Below are positions 19,734 through 29,505 of a stretch of DNA of 64,000 bases, piece after piece. The notes beneath the pieces are model-generated. The model searched no databases, was not told the origin of the DNA, and saw only the letters and a list, made by a program, of their open reading frames with translations. The stretch is from NCBI RefSeq assembly GCF_000210295.1, contig NC_026742.1, forward strand, positions 496,001 through 560,000, given 5' to 3'. This DNA comes from Trypanosoma brucei gambiense DAL972. Lineage: Eukaryota; Euglenozoa; Kinetoplastea; Trypanosomatida; Trypanosomatidae. The position numbers and the translations under genes are program-made. How positions within the stretch are numbered: position 1 is the stretch's first letter; each line of letters begins with the position of its first letter.

Positions 19734-22379
19734 ATGACCGAATCTGAGAAAGCCCGTACCGTGACAGGGAGGGGACTCGTGGATTTACCTCAGCGGTTTA
19801 GTCAAGTGGACATAACGTACGCGGCATCCACATCCAACCAAACATCCGCTCGAACGGCTGAACCAACAGCTCCGATTCTTACTGACATTGAGATTACTGA
19901 AAAGGCTAGTCTGGTAAATGATGTCAAAGGCGCTTACGCCTCAGATGGGTATCCGATATGTTGCTCAGGAAGCAAAACGGGTGGTGCCCTATACGGTGCT
20001 TTCGTGGAGCTTCGGAACCCTTCCCTGCATGGTGTAACGTTGCCACCAGCGGAAACTATCGTTGTTGCCAGCACTCCCAGCGACCCCGTTAAGCACTTCA
20101 CTTCGGGGGGTGAAGGTGGCTCTCATTCAACTAATGGATCCGATGCTGATGGTGTGACTGCGGCGAGTAATATGGTTGACCCTCGCGCAGCCATCCTGCG
20201 TATTGTTTGGAAGCGTGGATCACATCTGCTTAATCCACATGCAGCAGAGCACTTGGATCTCCCAATGAAGGAAACACCCACCAAGACTGAGATATCGACA
20301 TCAAGTGTAGTGCTTCCAAAACTTCCATGCTACGGGATCGAACGGCACCTGCGGCGGTTTCCCGATGGCGTGCACAGTGTGGACACTTCTCCCCGACTGA
20401 ATGAACTTCTCTTGGATATTCTACCGGGTTCAGTGGGGGATACTGTGAAAACAGCACCACAAGAGCACGAGAAAAAGGCATTTGACGATTTCCCTGATGG
20501 GGCAACCAGGGGTGCAAAGAAACGTACAAACAGTAATGGCAGCAGGAAAAGCAGAAGGAACAATAGATCGAAGGGCAATAATGCAGATATGGATGGAGAT
20601 GACACATCTCCAGAGGATGGTGGCGGACGGAAGGGGGCGCCGTTACGAGAAAAGGAGCCCATGGGGAATGCACCTGTACAACTAACACTAATAACAGCAT
20701 GCAGTTTTAACCACCTCACCTTGTATGCTGTACGTCACCAGGCAGGAAATGTATTGGCGTTCGTACCGCTGCAGACCATCATCGCCTCTGTAACGACGCG
20801 AAAAATTACCAGTCATTGTGTGTTTTTGCTGTCCGTTGATACATACGAGTCCTATGATTCCCCGGGTATGTGTACCTCTGGTGCTTCACCAGTATTGCAC
20901 GGGGCGGAGAAGAAGGAACCGAAGAGAGGGACCGTGAAGCAAAAGCAAGGCCTTGGCGGTCAAGCGCTCAAAGGAGAAGGTGACAGCACTCCGCCATGTG
21001 AAGGGGGAAAGGAATTTTTGTTTGAACCCGTTCAAGTAGGTGGGGAGAGTTCCGGTGGTGGGGGAGTCATGCGTGTGGCGACCGTCTTTCTTGCGGTGGA
21101 GCCCTACTTGTTGCTGGGTAACCAGAGTGGGGATATTATGCTCTTCAGCGTTTTCAAGGGAAAAGTGGTGCAGCGGCTCAACCCTTCTGGACTTCCCAGG
21201 TCAGACTCTTTCTTCAGAGGAAGCCAGGAAGATTCGACGGGGTCAAAGCAACTAGTAGGTGCAACTGTCTCGTGCATTGTGGAAATAAGCTGCGGTGCGG
21301 AGAAACGATTGACACGTTTAATTAGCAATGCGATTGCATCCCGTGTACGGGGCAGAGATCGTTTTACAGCTCCTTCTGTTGGAGCTGCGGGAACACCACC
21401 TTCTGTGTTTGCCGTCGGTTTTGATGACGGTCAGGTGCTGCTTGTGGACGTGACGGCTGAAGGAGCCTGCTTAAGTAAGCGTGTGAGCTCATTCAGCGGG
21501 AATCCCATCCACGGGATCGCTATGCGGGCACCTCACTACTTTACAAGGGTATGGACTTCTCAGCAGTACATGAAGGGATATGAAAAGCAACGCTCTCCCA
21601 TATGCACGGTGTTTACACATGCGGATACCCTTACCTTCAACGAGGACGGTGCCATTGCCGCGGTATCTTCTAATGGCGGTGTCCTGCGTCTCCTGCGAGC
21701 ACCCGAGATGGATGAGGAAGTGTGCCGATTGGCAACTCTTCACTGTGACACCGCAGGGGATTTCTTGTCTTTGCAGTGGATGTCAAGTTGTGTCGGTACA
21801 GCGCTTCTTCCTGATCTCCTCATCGCCACGAGCGAAGATGACAGTATTGGCGTTTACCAGTTTGTGCAGTCAAGGAATTGCACGACCAGCTTGGTTCGAC
21901 AAGATGGTTTCACACCTGAGAGACCTAACTTTAATGCAAGTATGGATACTATACATGACAATATTACATTGATCTCACGGCGCTTCTTCCATCACTCTTG
22001 GGTAGTTAATCTTACCACGATGCAGCGCCCCAACGGGAGTCTTCTGATCGCTACATCTTACGATGGTCGGAGTTCCTTCTGGCCAATCAGTTACGGCGGC
22101 ACCACCGCCACTAATACTCCTGGCGGTTCACTCCCCCGCGGGGGAGGCTCTGAGGTGTCACTCCAAAAGTGCCTATCAGATTATCTTATAAGGGATATGG
22201 GTGTTAAGCTCCACAGTTTCGGGCACGTGTTTCCATCCCACCCAGCAGCGTCGTTTGTCCTTCACAAGGGCGACATATCGCGGTGCATCGTTGGTGGGGC
22301 TGGGAACAGTTACTTTATAGTTTCATTATGTTTGCAAGGGTTTGTGAAAGTATGGGAGGTGAAATGGAGTGGGGGGTGA
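19734..22379 (+). CDS. WD40 protein of the WDR20/DMWD/creC type
   Basis: 881 residues. In animals and fungi WDR20/creC binds and activates USP12/USP46-type deubiquitinases. The segments run in the same order as in WDR20/DMWD: LLLGNQSGDIMLFSVFKGKV (about 463), VFAVGFDDGQVLLVDV (about 559), a long linker then LTFNEDGAIAAVSSNGGVLR (about 632), FLSLQWM to LLIATSEDDSIGVYQF (about 680-710), HHSWVVNLTTM to IATSYDGRSSFWPIS (about 755-785), and the C-terminal return strand FIVSLCLQGFVKVWEV (about 862-877). The WDR20 family's GHKSWV element appears as HHSWV. The first ~330 residues are Ser/Gly/Lys-rich and include a basic patch (KKRTNSNGSRKSRRNN) of possible nuclear targeting use. WD40 fold is fairly sure; the subfamily is inferred from collinearity recalled from memory. 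Confidence 0.75.
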   Translation: MTESEKARTVTGRGLVDLPQRFSQVDITYAASTSNQTSARTAEPTAPILTDIEITEKASLVNDVKGAYASDGYPICCSGSKTGGALYGAFVELRNPSLHGVTLPPAETIVVASTPSDPVKHFTSGGEGGSHSTNGSDADGVTAASNMVDPRAAILRIVWKRGSHLLNPHAAEHLDLPMKETPTKTEISTSSVVLPKLPCYGIERHLRRFPDGVHSVDTSPRLNELLLDILPGSVGDTVKTAPQEHEKKAFDDFPDGATRGAKKRTNSNGSRKSRRNNRSKGNNADMDGDDTSPEDGGGRKGAPLREKEPMGNAPVQLTLITACSFNHLTLYAVRHQAGNVLAFVPLQTIIASVTTRKITSHCVFLLSVDTYESYDSPGMCTSGASPVLHGAEKKEPKRGTVKQKQGLGGQALKGEGDSTPPCEGGKEFLFEPVQVGGESSGGGGVMRVATVFLAVEPYLLLGNQSGDIMLFSVFKGKVVQRLNPSGLPRSDSFFRGSQEDSTGSKQLVGATVSCIVEISCGAEKRLTRLISNAIASRVRGRDRFTAPSVGAAGTPPSVFAVGFDDGQVLLVDVTAEGACLSKRVSSFSGNPIHGIAMRAPHYFTRVWTSQQYMKGYEKQRSPICTVFTHADTLTFNEDGAIAAVSSNGGVLRLLRAPEMDEEVCRLATLHCDTAGDFLSLQWMSSCVGTALLPDLLIATSEDDSIGVYQFVQSRNCTTSLVRQDGFTPERPNFNASMDTIHDNITLISRRFFHHSWVVNLTTMQRPNGSLLIATSYDGRSSFWPISYGGTTATNTPGGSLPRGGGSEVSLQKCLSDYLIRDMGVKLHSFGHVFPSHPAASFVLHKGDISRCIVGGAGNSYFIVSLCLQGFVKVWEVKWSGG

Positions 22380-22860
22380 GGCAGTTCATTTGTTTTCGCA
22401 TGATTTATTCTTTATCGTATCGTCACTCGTTATCTTTATTTCGTTTATTCTAATTGATTAGCGTCCCCTTGTGCGCACGATTCACAGTTACGTATATAAA
22501 CTACTGTCATCTTTTTGTTCGCATTTCTCATAGTCGTTGTTGCGTGTGCGCCGCGTGTCAGTGACGGCGTGTGTATGTATGATTTCACTGTGTCATTAGA
22601 TACTTTCCTTTCCACCATCATTCTGGTTTCATCTTAGGTGAGCCAGCACGCGGACACACAAATAAATATTGAGGAGAAGTGTGACGGAAGGTCGAATATT
22701 TCTTTCTTCTCCATTCCTTTCCCATTCCACCAGATTTGTCTTTGTGTAAGGGTGTACTTTATCTCAAGTTACACACGACGCTTAGCTGCGTCACTGTAAT
22801 TTTACCCAAGTGGTGCTGTGGAAAACGAAAAGGGAAGGAACGTAGCGGAACAAAAAAGAG
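22380..22860 (+). other. Intergenic region before KREL1
   Basis: T-rich 3' UTR followed by the KREL1 leader. No other gene seen. Confidence 0.6.
22701..22733 (+). promoter_or_regulatory. Predicted trans-splice acceptor for KREL1
   Basis: An uninterrupted pyrimidine-rich run (tctttcttctccattccttt followed by cccattccac) ends in cAG, with AG at 22732-22733. It is the best-looking acceptor in the window. No ATG occurs before the start codon at 22861. Confidence 0.6.
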
Positions 22861-24270
22861 ATGCAACTCCAAAGGTTGGGTGCTCCACTACTTAAAAGGC
22901 TTGTGGGGGGATGCATACGCCAATCAACGGCGCCGATTATGCCATGTGTTGTTGTTAGTGGCTCGGGTGTTTTTTTGACTCCCGTGCGTACTTATATGCC
23001 GCTCCCCAATGATCAAAGTGACTTCTCACCGTACATCGAGATTGATTTGCCAAGTGAAAGCCGCATCCAATCACTGCATAAGAGCGGACTTGCGGCACAG
23101 GAGTGGGTTGCATGTGAAAAAGTGCATGGGACAAACTTTGGTATCTACTTAATTAACCAGGGAGACCACGAGGTTGTGAGGTTTGCAAAGCGTAGTGGCA
23201 TCATGGACCCAAATGAGAATTTCTTTGGTTACCACATCCTTATCGACGAGTTCACAGCACAAATTCGTATTCTAAATGACTTATTGAAACAAAAATATGG
23301 ACTGAGCCGTGTTGGGCGTTTGGTGCTCAATGGAGAACTGTTTGGTGCCAAGTATAAGCACCCACTCGTTCCAAAGAGTGAGAAGTGGTGCACGCTACCA
23401 AACGGGAAGACGTTCCCTATCGCCGGTGTTCAAATACAGAGGGAACCCTTTCCACAATATAGTCCAGAGCTCCATTTCTTTGCATTTGACATTAAGTACA
23501 GTGTGAGTGGCGCGGAAGAGGACTTCGTGCTGCTTGGTTACGACGAGTTCGTCGAGTTTTCTTCCAAAGTGCCTAACCTGTTATACGCGCGGGCTCTTGT
23601 TCGTGGGACGTTGGATGAGTGTTTAGCGTTTGATGTGGAGAATTTCATGACACCGCTGCCCGCGTTGCTTGGCTTAGGTAATTACCCCCTTGAGGGGAAT
23701 TTGGCAGAGGGTGTGGTCATTCGTCACGTACGTCGCGGGGATCCGGCGGTAGAGAAACACAACGTCTCGACTATAATCAAACTCCGCTGCTCCAGTTTCA
23801 TGGAGTTGAAGCACCCCGGTAAGCAGAAGGAACTGAAGGAGACATTTATCGACACGGTACGCTCCGGAGCTCTGCGGCGGGTGCGAGGGAATGTGACCGT
23901 TATCTCAGACTCCATGTTGCCTCAGGTGGAGGCAGCGGCCAATGATCTGTTACTAAACAATGTAAGCGATGGCAGGTTGAGCAATGTGCTATCGAAGATT
24001 GGTCGTGAACCTCTGCTGTCTGGGGAGGTATCGCAGGTTGATGTGGTGCTTATGCTTGCTAAGGACGCACTGAAAGACTTTCTCAAGGAGGTAGATAGTT
24101 TGGTGTTGAACACAACCCTTGCTTTTCGCAAGTTGCTAATCACCAATGTCTACTTCGAGTCTAAGCGGTTAGTGGAGCAAAAGTGGAAGGAACTCATGCA
24201 GGAAGAAGCAGCCGCGCAGTCAGAGGCTATTCCACCACTTTCACCGGCTGCCCCCACAAAGGGCGAATGA
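22861..24270 (+). CDS. KREL1: RNA-editing ligase 1 (KREL1/TbREL1)
   Basis: Mitochondrial ATP-dependent RNA ligase of the ~20S editosome; it seals mRNA fragments after U deletion in kinetoplast RNA editing. 469 residues, the length I recall for TbREL1. Nucleotidyltransferase motif I is EKVHGTNF with the adenylated lysine encoded at 23119-23121, residue Lys87, as published for TbREL1. Further motifs: LVLNGELFG (motif Ia/III region, about 158), ELHFFAFDIKY (about 208), LAEGVVIRHV (motif IV, about 281) and STIIKLRCSSF (motif V, about 304). The C-terminal ~140 residues are helical and charged and would be the editosome-binding part. The N-terminus (MQLQRLGAPLLKRLVGG) is a plausible mitochondrial presequence. 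In T. brucei this gene is Tb927.9.4360, from memory. Confidence 0.97.
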   Translation: MQLQRLGAPLLKRLVGGCIRQSTAPIMPCVVVSGSGVFLTPVRTYMPLPNDQSDFSPYIEIDLPSESRIQSLHKSGLAAQEWVACEKVHGTNFGIYLINQGDHEVVRFAKRSGIMDPNENFFGYHILIDEFTAQIRILNDLLKQKYGLSRVGRLVLNGELFGAKYKHPLVPKSEKWCTLPNGKTFPIAGVQIQREPFPQYSPELHFFAFDIKYSVSGAEEDFVLLGYDEFVEFSSKVPNLLYARALVRGTLDECLAFDVENFMTPLPALLGLGNYPLEGNLAEGVVIRHVRRGDPAVEKHNVSTIIKLRCSSFMELKHPGKQKELKETFIDTVRSGALRRVRGNVTVISDSMLPQVEAAANDLLLNNVSDGRLSNVLSKIGREPLLSGEVSQVDVVLMLAKDALKDFLKEVDSLVLNTTLAFRKLLITNVYFESKRLVEQKWKELMQEEAAAQSEAIPPLSPAAPTKGE

Positions 24271-24779
24271 TACTGCAAATTGTTCAATTCGTGGTATCCT
24301 GCGAGCGCTCATATGCCTCCTTCCCTACTGCTTTTCAAGATGACGTCTACATCCTAATCATTGCGTGCGGTAGTGATTCACTACGCGTCACACAAACACA
24401 TCTTTTTTGCATAAGGGTAATAAAGCCTTTCACATCGGTTTCTTGGTACTTCCGAGTCCGGGGTTTCCCCAGACCAGTGGAGAAAAAGCACTTGTATACT
24501 TTTTTTTTGTTTTTGCTTCCACTAGTGTATTCTTCTGTGCAGTGTCATTGTTGATTACTACCCTTCATCCTCTGCGTGAAGTTGCTAGACCGGTGATAAG
24601 CTGACTTGAAGAAGGCTTGATATCTGCACCCACCGGGAGGAAGAGGGGAAAAAAATACATAAAAGAGAGAATAAGGAAAGAAACAATAGGATAGGGACGT
24701 ACATAGTTCAGCTAATAACAAAACTGTTGCTACAACTCGCAACGGGGCTCCTCTGCTGTAGAGATCACCGCTTGAGGCG
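24271..24779 (+). other. Intergenic region between KREL1 and TBCK-like gene
   Basis: 3' UTR and leader sequence; the frame at 24183-24554 overlaps the end of KREL1 and T-rich UTR and is not credible. Confidence 0.6.
24499..24542 (+). promoter_or_regulatory. Predicted trans-splice acceptor for the TBCK-like gene
   Basis: T/C-rich tract ending in tcttctgtgcAG (AG 24541-24542). No ATG lies between here and the start codon at 24780. Confidence 0.5.
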
Positions 24780-27700
24780 ATGCTGGTCGCCACAGCGTCC
24801 GTTACATCTCATGGCTGTGCCACCGATCTTTCGACGAAGACAAGATCAGCGTCCGTCACGATGGAAGGTGAAAGTGTTAGGAGTGACGAACGGCATCACG
24901 TTAACGTGAGGGGAGATGAGAGCGAAGGTGTAAGTGTGTCTCTACTTTCCACACGTCACACGGTTCACGCTCTCAACAAGCAGTCATCCAGCGCGTGGGT
25001 GACGACAAAGCTAGTAGAGCAATGTGTCACGGGCTATCGAGATGCACTCTTGGTCATTCGGGAATATGGACACCGGGTTGAGGGAGAAGGTCTGCATCTC
25101 CGGTTGCAACTTGGTGAGGCCCACCGCGAACTTCAAAGTAAAGGTGGGCTGGGGGCCTCTGTTACGCACATTGTCGAGAAGCAGCTCTCGGAACATTTGA
25201 TGCAAAACGGTAACGCGAACATCTCTCCCCGTTCCGAGTCCTTACGACACCGTCAGATTTTGCGCGACATGAAACACCTAGCACACGGGCTTTTAATACC
25301 TCTCGATATCTTCCGGCATCAGCACAACTGGCTGTTAGTGCAAGAGGATGTCCAACTAAGTCTGGCCGATCGACTCCGACACTACCGTGTGGTGGTGCGA
25401 CAGCCTCCACCACCCGCTTTAGTGGAACGCCTCTGGTTTGACCTCTGGGCGCTTTTGGGCGCAGCGTGGCGGCAGCGCGGACGGCTTCTAGGAGTTTATG
25501 CGGAGGGTGTTCTTCCAGTTAATGTGGATGGTGGCACCGCAGTTGTTCCACCGTCAGTTTTGAGCCCCCCATCGCACCGTGAAGCCTATCGTGAGGGGCA
25601 ACGTGAATACCGCTCCAAGCGGATGGAGGGATCGCCGGCCAGTGGGGTACCGGCGGATGCCGACGATTGTTACGCATTTGGCCCAATTACGCCACATCGA
25701 GTGGGAATCATGCCATCGCGCCACTACACCGTCCGATGGCCACTCATGTCAATTTTACGTTCCCTGCGTGTGCGTGTGGCTGGCAAGAAACCGGGGTCGG
25801 AGTCCGGAATAAGGATTGCAATGTCAGCAGGGTCACTAGGGGAACCGAAGGATGACCACCAAGAGGAATCTGACAAATGTGCACAGACCTCTCGTGGGTC
25901 TGATTTCTTTTCTCCGAGGGTGTCTTGCGGGTCCGTTGGTGGTAGCTCACAGGAATATCCTGCTGCCTTTTTTGACCTATCGTCAGAAGATATCGAAACG
26001 TGCCGTGTGCCATACTTGTCCCCAGAGTGCTTCACACAAAGGTTTCGTAGCGCTGGATGCCATTCGAGTGAACCAGTGGAAGTTTCTGTGTCTCATCGGT
26101 TCTCTGATGATGTCTGGAACATAGCCGTCCTCACCATAGAATTTATGTTGACTAACTTTCCCCTCGAGCAAAGTTGCTGCCACCACGCGAGTTACCAAGG
26201 TTTCAGAACAAGTTTTATATTCGATGATATTATTGAGTTGCTCGTAGTATATCACAACATACCGCTTAGAGCCGCGCAAAACTTCGTTTACGCAGCATTG
26301 CACGAGCTTTCACTGCTCGTGTCGGGGGTTGAACAAGTTGGTGTAGACTCAGGTGAAGGTAGCGTACTGACTCCGCGCTGCCTGGCCCAGCAATGGAAGG
26401 ACTATTTAAGTGAAACGTGTAGTAACAGTACTGTGCTGCGGGAGGTGGTGACAAACGGTTTGCTATGGCTGCGCCGTGAGCGGTGGGAGGTTTTTCAAAC
26501 TGTTCACTCTCTTGACGATTATAAGGAGGGAGAGTGTGGCAACGGGAGCAACGGGTGTATCGGGGGTGACGACAACGAGAAGAATACCAGCAGCCGGTAC
26601 GGGGACGGTGCAGCGAAGAGGGTATTGGACACTTTGGTAAGCCCTTATCTGCCGCTGAATCCGGCTCTCTGTTCCGCTGTGTTACGGGAAGGCGGGGAGG
26701 CATCTCAAGGCTCACTTAGCATCACGGGTTCGATTCAGCAGTGGTGTGAAAAAGAGGATGCGTTTTGGCATACGCAATTTGATGATCTACAATCGACGGT
26801 GCAGAAATGGAGGAAGTGTATTGAACGCTACACGGTGCTCGGTGGTATGAGCGGTAAAGGTAATGAGGCGAGGCAAACTGTTCTTTTCAAGCGTCTCGTT
26901 CGGGTCGTACGATCGGTGCTGCAGCTTCAACTCGAGAAGGTAAAGGCTGGTGATCAAACCAAGACCATTCTCCTAAGCAGTGACAGGGAATCCCGCCGTA
27001 TGCAGCGGGGGGAGGTCCTGAGTCATGCTGTGCAACAGGAGCTTTTGCGTGGCTTAACGGAGCGTGGTGCTCTTTTTATGCACATTTTGGATCTTGTGCC
27101 GAATCAATTCGTACCCACCAATTCCACCGTTGCAGGTGATGACCTCACCAGGGTGGTTCCGTTTTGCGGTGTCTTTATGTCCATCTCGCACACTCTTTCG
27201 CAGCTGGAGAAGGACATGGCTCAACTTACTGAGTTGTCACCAGCGTCGACGGCGCCCTTCCGTGCCCTTGACACCATTTTGGGAGTGGAGTACAACGCTG
27301 CACGTGTGACACACTTATCGGCCTGTCAGTTGAATGAGGAGGCGGATGAGGGGAAATTGAGTATGTTAGAAAATGTTAGGTCTGTCATTCGTCAGTTAGA
27401 CCTCGACCTGAAGATGCAGGTGAAACTGGTGAAAGATATGAGGTGTCTGATGTGCACCAGCGTTCCCGTGGAAACGCGTGCTTCGCTCGTGCGACAGTAC
27501 TTACTTCGCACCCAGGCGGCACATGGGACTGTAGAGGTTCCTATTCCAGCTACTCTTCGTGGTGAGATATGGGCCGTCCTTCTGTTGGTGTCCCCGGAAC
27601 CTGAAGAACGAGCGTCTAGATATTTTGCGCTGGACACGGCGCGACCAACGCCGTGCAACCGTCAGTTATCTGTCGACATCCCACGTTGTCATCAGTATCA

Positions 27701-28973
27701 CCCACTACTGGCATCATCAGATGGTCACGAACGAATGTGGCGTATCATCAAGGCGTGGTTATTGCTGAATCCCGAGCTGTCGTACTGGCAGGGGTTGGAT
27801 AGCGTCTGTGCTGTTCTGCTTGCCGCGTCTTTCCACGATGAGCCTCTTGTTTTAGCTCAGTTGCAGGAACTGACGCACAACTACATACCGCACGACTTGG
27901 CATCCAGAGAGACAGATCTGCCACAGAGTATGGCTGGAAAGTTCCAGTTGTTCGCTGTGCTTCTGCGTTACTGTGATCCGCAACTTGCCACTCACCTCCT
28001 CGACACAGTTGAGTGCGGTCCCGAACTATTTGCGGTTGGATGGTTTCTCGCGCTTTTTGCACACGGCTTACCAATGGCGAAAGTATTTCTTTTGTGGGAT
28101 TTCCTCTTCGTGTATGCTGCCGTTTTCCCACACTGCCTTGCTGTCCTTTGCCTTGCCGTTCTGTTGCAGCACCGCGAGCAGTTGATGTCGCACGACTTCT
28201 CTGTATGTGTGGGCGCGCTCAGCCGTGCGAGGGATATTGAAGTGCGGATCGTGTTGTATAACGCCTCACTATTGCTGCGAAGCACACCGCCGTTAGTCGG
28301 GGGACCGTGCGCTCCCACAGGCCAGCCCCACAGTAGCAGCAACTCCGTGCCACGCATGAGGGTGCGGACACTTCTTCAGGCATTCCGCCGCGTCCCTTTC
28401 GATGAAACGCCGTATGGGGAAGAGTGGACCCGCAACGGATTATTCCTCGTGGATCTACGGGAAACGAGGGGTGGTACAGCAAGCCTTGAGCTGGAAGGAG
28501 AGGAGCAGATGTGGTCAACGCAGCGCGAAACGGAGGAGCGTGTTGTTGGAGCTCTGCTCTTTCCACTTGTGTCTTGCCAGCAGGACGGTGCGGAAATAGA
28601 TGTGATGCAGCAGGAGCTTCAAGGGCGGTTGGCTGTGCAATTGGCTTCTGAACTCTTATCACAAACACGTAACATCGCTTTAGCAGCCGTTCCACCGGTA
28701 CCGTCGTCGGGGTCGCGACCGAGCGCAGGGATGAGACAGTGTGAAGAAAATCCTGCTGCTGGAACACAGCCAGAGGTCATTGCGAGACACTCAGAATGTC
28801 CTCATATTGTACTTTTTACACATTCTTCGAACCTATGTGAGGTGGCCACTTCAGAGTTGCTTGCGAGGGAATTAATGCGTTGCGGTGCACCACATGTTTC
28901 AATTTTGCTTGGCGGCTTTGTACAGTTGAAGCGGGAGGCAGCTGATCTCATTGTGGAAATGGTCCCTACTTGA
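24780..28973 (+). CDS. TBCK: TBCK-type protein: pseudokinase, TBC (Rab-GAP) and rhodanese domains
   Basis: 1397 residues with the three-part order of human TBCK. The N-terminal kinase-like region (about 90-530) ends with PYLSPECFTQ and DDVWNIAVLTIEFM but shows no clear catalytic HRD or DFG motif. A long helical linker follows. The TBC domain (about 920-1170) contains LRGEIWAVLL, VDIPRCHQYHPLLAS (about 964-978, carrying the presumed GAP arginine) and LSYWQGLDSVCAVLL (about 1000-1014, carrying the Q finger), then FAVGWFLALFAHGLP and VFLLWDFLFVY. The C-terminal rhodanese-like segment (about 1215-1395) has LFLVDLRETRGG and ends VSILLGGFVQLKRE; the usual loop cysteine is not evident in HIVLFTHSSN. 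Human TBCK belongs to the FERRY endosome-mRNA complex; whether trypanosomes have that complex is not shown here. Confidence 0.85.
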   Translation: MLVATASVTSHGCATDLSTKTRSASVTMEGESVRSDERHHVNVRGDESEGVSVSLLSTRHTVHALNKQSSSAWVTTKLVEQCVTGYRDALLVIREYGHRVEGEGLHLRLQLGEAHRELQSKGGLGASVTHIVEKQLSEHLMQNGNANISPRSESLRHRQILRDMKHLAHGLLIPLDIFRHQHNWLLVQEDVQLSLADRLRHYRVVVRQPPPPALVERLWFDLWALLGAAWRQRGRLLGVYAEGVLPVNVDGGTAVVPPSVLSPPSHREAYREGQREYRSKRMEGSPASGVPADADDCYAFGPITPHRVGIMPSRHYTVRWPLMSILRSLRVRVAGKKPGSESGIRIAMSAGSLGEPKDDHQEESDKCAQTSRGSDFFSPRVSCGSVGGSSQEYPAAFFDLSSEDIETCRVPYLSPECFTQRFRSAGCHSSEPVEVSVSHRFSDDVWNIAVLTIEFMLTNFPLEQSCCHHASYQGFRTSFIFDDIIELLVVYHNIPLRAAQNFVYAALHELSLLVSGVEQVGVDSGEGSVLTPRCLAQQWKDYLSETCSNSTVLREVVTNGLLWLRRERWEVFQTVHSLDDYKEGECGNGSNGCIGGDDNEKNTSSRYGDGAAKRVLDTLVSPYLPLNPALCSAVLREGGEASQGSLSITGSIQQWCEKEDAFWHTQFDDLQSTVQKWRKCIERYTVLGGMSGKGNEARQTVLFKRLVRVVRSVLQLQLEKVKAGDQTKTILLSSDRESRRMQRGEVLSHAVQQELLRGLTERGALFMHILDLVPNQFVPTNSTVAGDDLTRVVPFCGVFMSISHTLSQLEKDMAQLTELSPASTAPFRALDTILGVEYNAARVTHLSACQLNEEADEGKLSMLENVRSVIRQLDLDLKMQVKLVKDMRCLMCTSVPVETRASLVRQYLLRTQAAHGTVEVPIPATLRGEIWAVLLLVSPEPEERASRYFALDTARPTPCNRQLSVDIPRCHQYHPLLASSDGHERMWRIIKAWLLLNPELSYWQGLDSVCAVLLAASFHDEPLVLAQLQELTHNYIPHDLASRETDLPQSMAGKFQLFAVLLRYCDPQLATHLLDTVECGPELFAVGWFLALFAHGLPMAKVFLLWDFLFVYAAVFPHCLAVLCLAVLLQHREQLMSHDFSVCVGALSRARDIEVRIVLYNASLLLRSTPPLVGGPCAPTGQPHSSSNSVPRMRVRTLLQAFRRVPFDETPYGEEWTRNGLFLVDLRETRGGTASLELEGEEQMWSTQRETEERVVGALLFPLVSCQQDGAEIDVMQQELQGRLAVQLASELLSQTRNIALAAVPPVPSSGSRPSAGMRQCEENPAAGTQPEVIARHSECPHIVLFTHSSNLCEVATSELLARELMRCGAPHVSILLGGFVQLKREAADLIVEMVPT

Positions 28974-29505
28974 GTGTGTCTGCGTTACCCTTTTCTGTTC
29001 CTTTTCTTTTTCTTTTCAAAGACTGCTTGTTTTGTTGCTCCGCTTGATTTTTAATTTCGAACGAAGAAGAGCGTGCACTGTTGACTATTTCCGCCGATAC
29101 GCCCCCCCCCTACTATATCTGTTTCTTCATTTGCATTTGTTGTACTCTGCTTCCACGCGTATCGCGCCACATTTAATCCTATGGTCGCAGGTGCCTCCTT
29201 GCTTTACTTTCTCACCTCTGTGCACGTTTAATTTCTTTGTGTTTGTAACCCCTATGTTGCCACTTTTACACCAAATGACGGGATCCCCCACGCCGATTCC
29301 GGCTCTTTCCCCACCCTCGGTTGGGGCGCCCTATCCATATTTCCGTTCCTACCTCTTCTCCCTTTCCAAACGACTGCACCTGAGATGACATACATCTGCA
29401 GCAAAAGTAAAGGACACCGCTTAGCTATTTGAACGAGGGAGGATACAGGGAACACGTTTCGTGGAGAGGGGGAGGCAAGAGTGTGCTCGTTTGGAGCATA
29501 AAGTG
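28974..29505 (+). other. Intergenic region before DDI1
   Basis: C/T-rich spacer with several possible acceptor tracts; the frame at 28951-29388 is UTR-like. No gene seen. Confidence 0.6.
29341..29401 (+). promoter_or_regulatory. Predicted trans-splice acceptor for DDI1
   Basis: Pyrimidine-rich run ending in catctgcAG (AG 29400-29401); the next ATG is the start codon at 29506. An upstream ATG at 29387 would be removed by splicing here. Confidence 0.45.

Noticed and set aside
29461..29505. N-terminal extension of DDI1 by 15 residues
   Set aside because: It has only a GTG at its start; the ATG at 29506 begins the ubiquitin-like fold directly.
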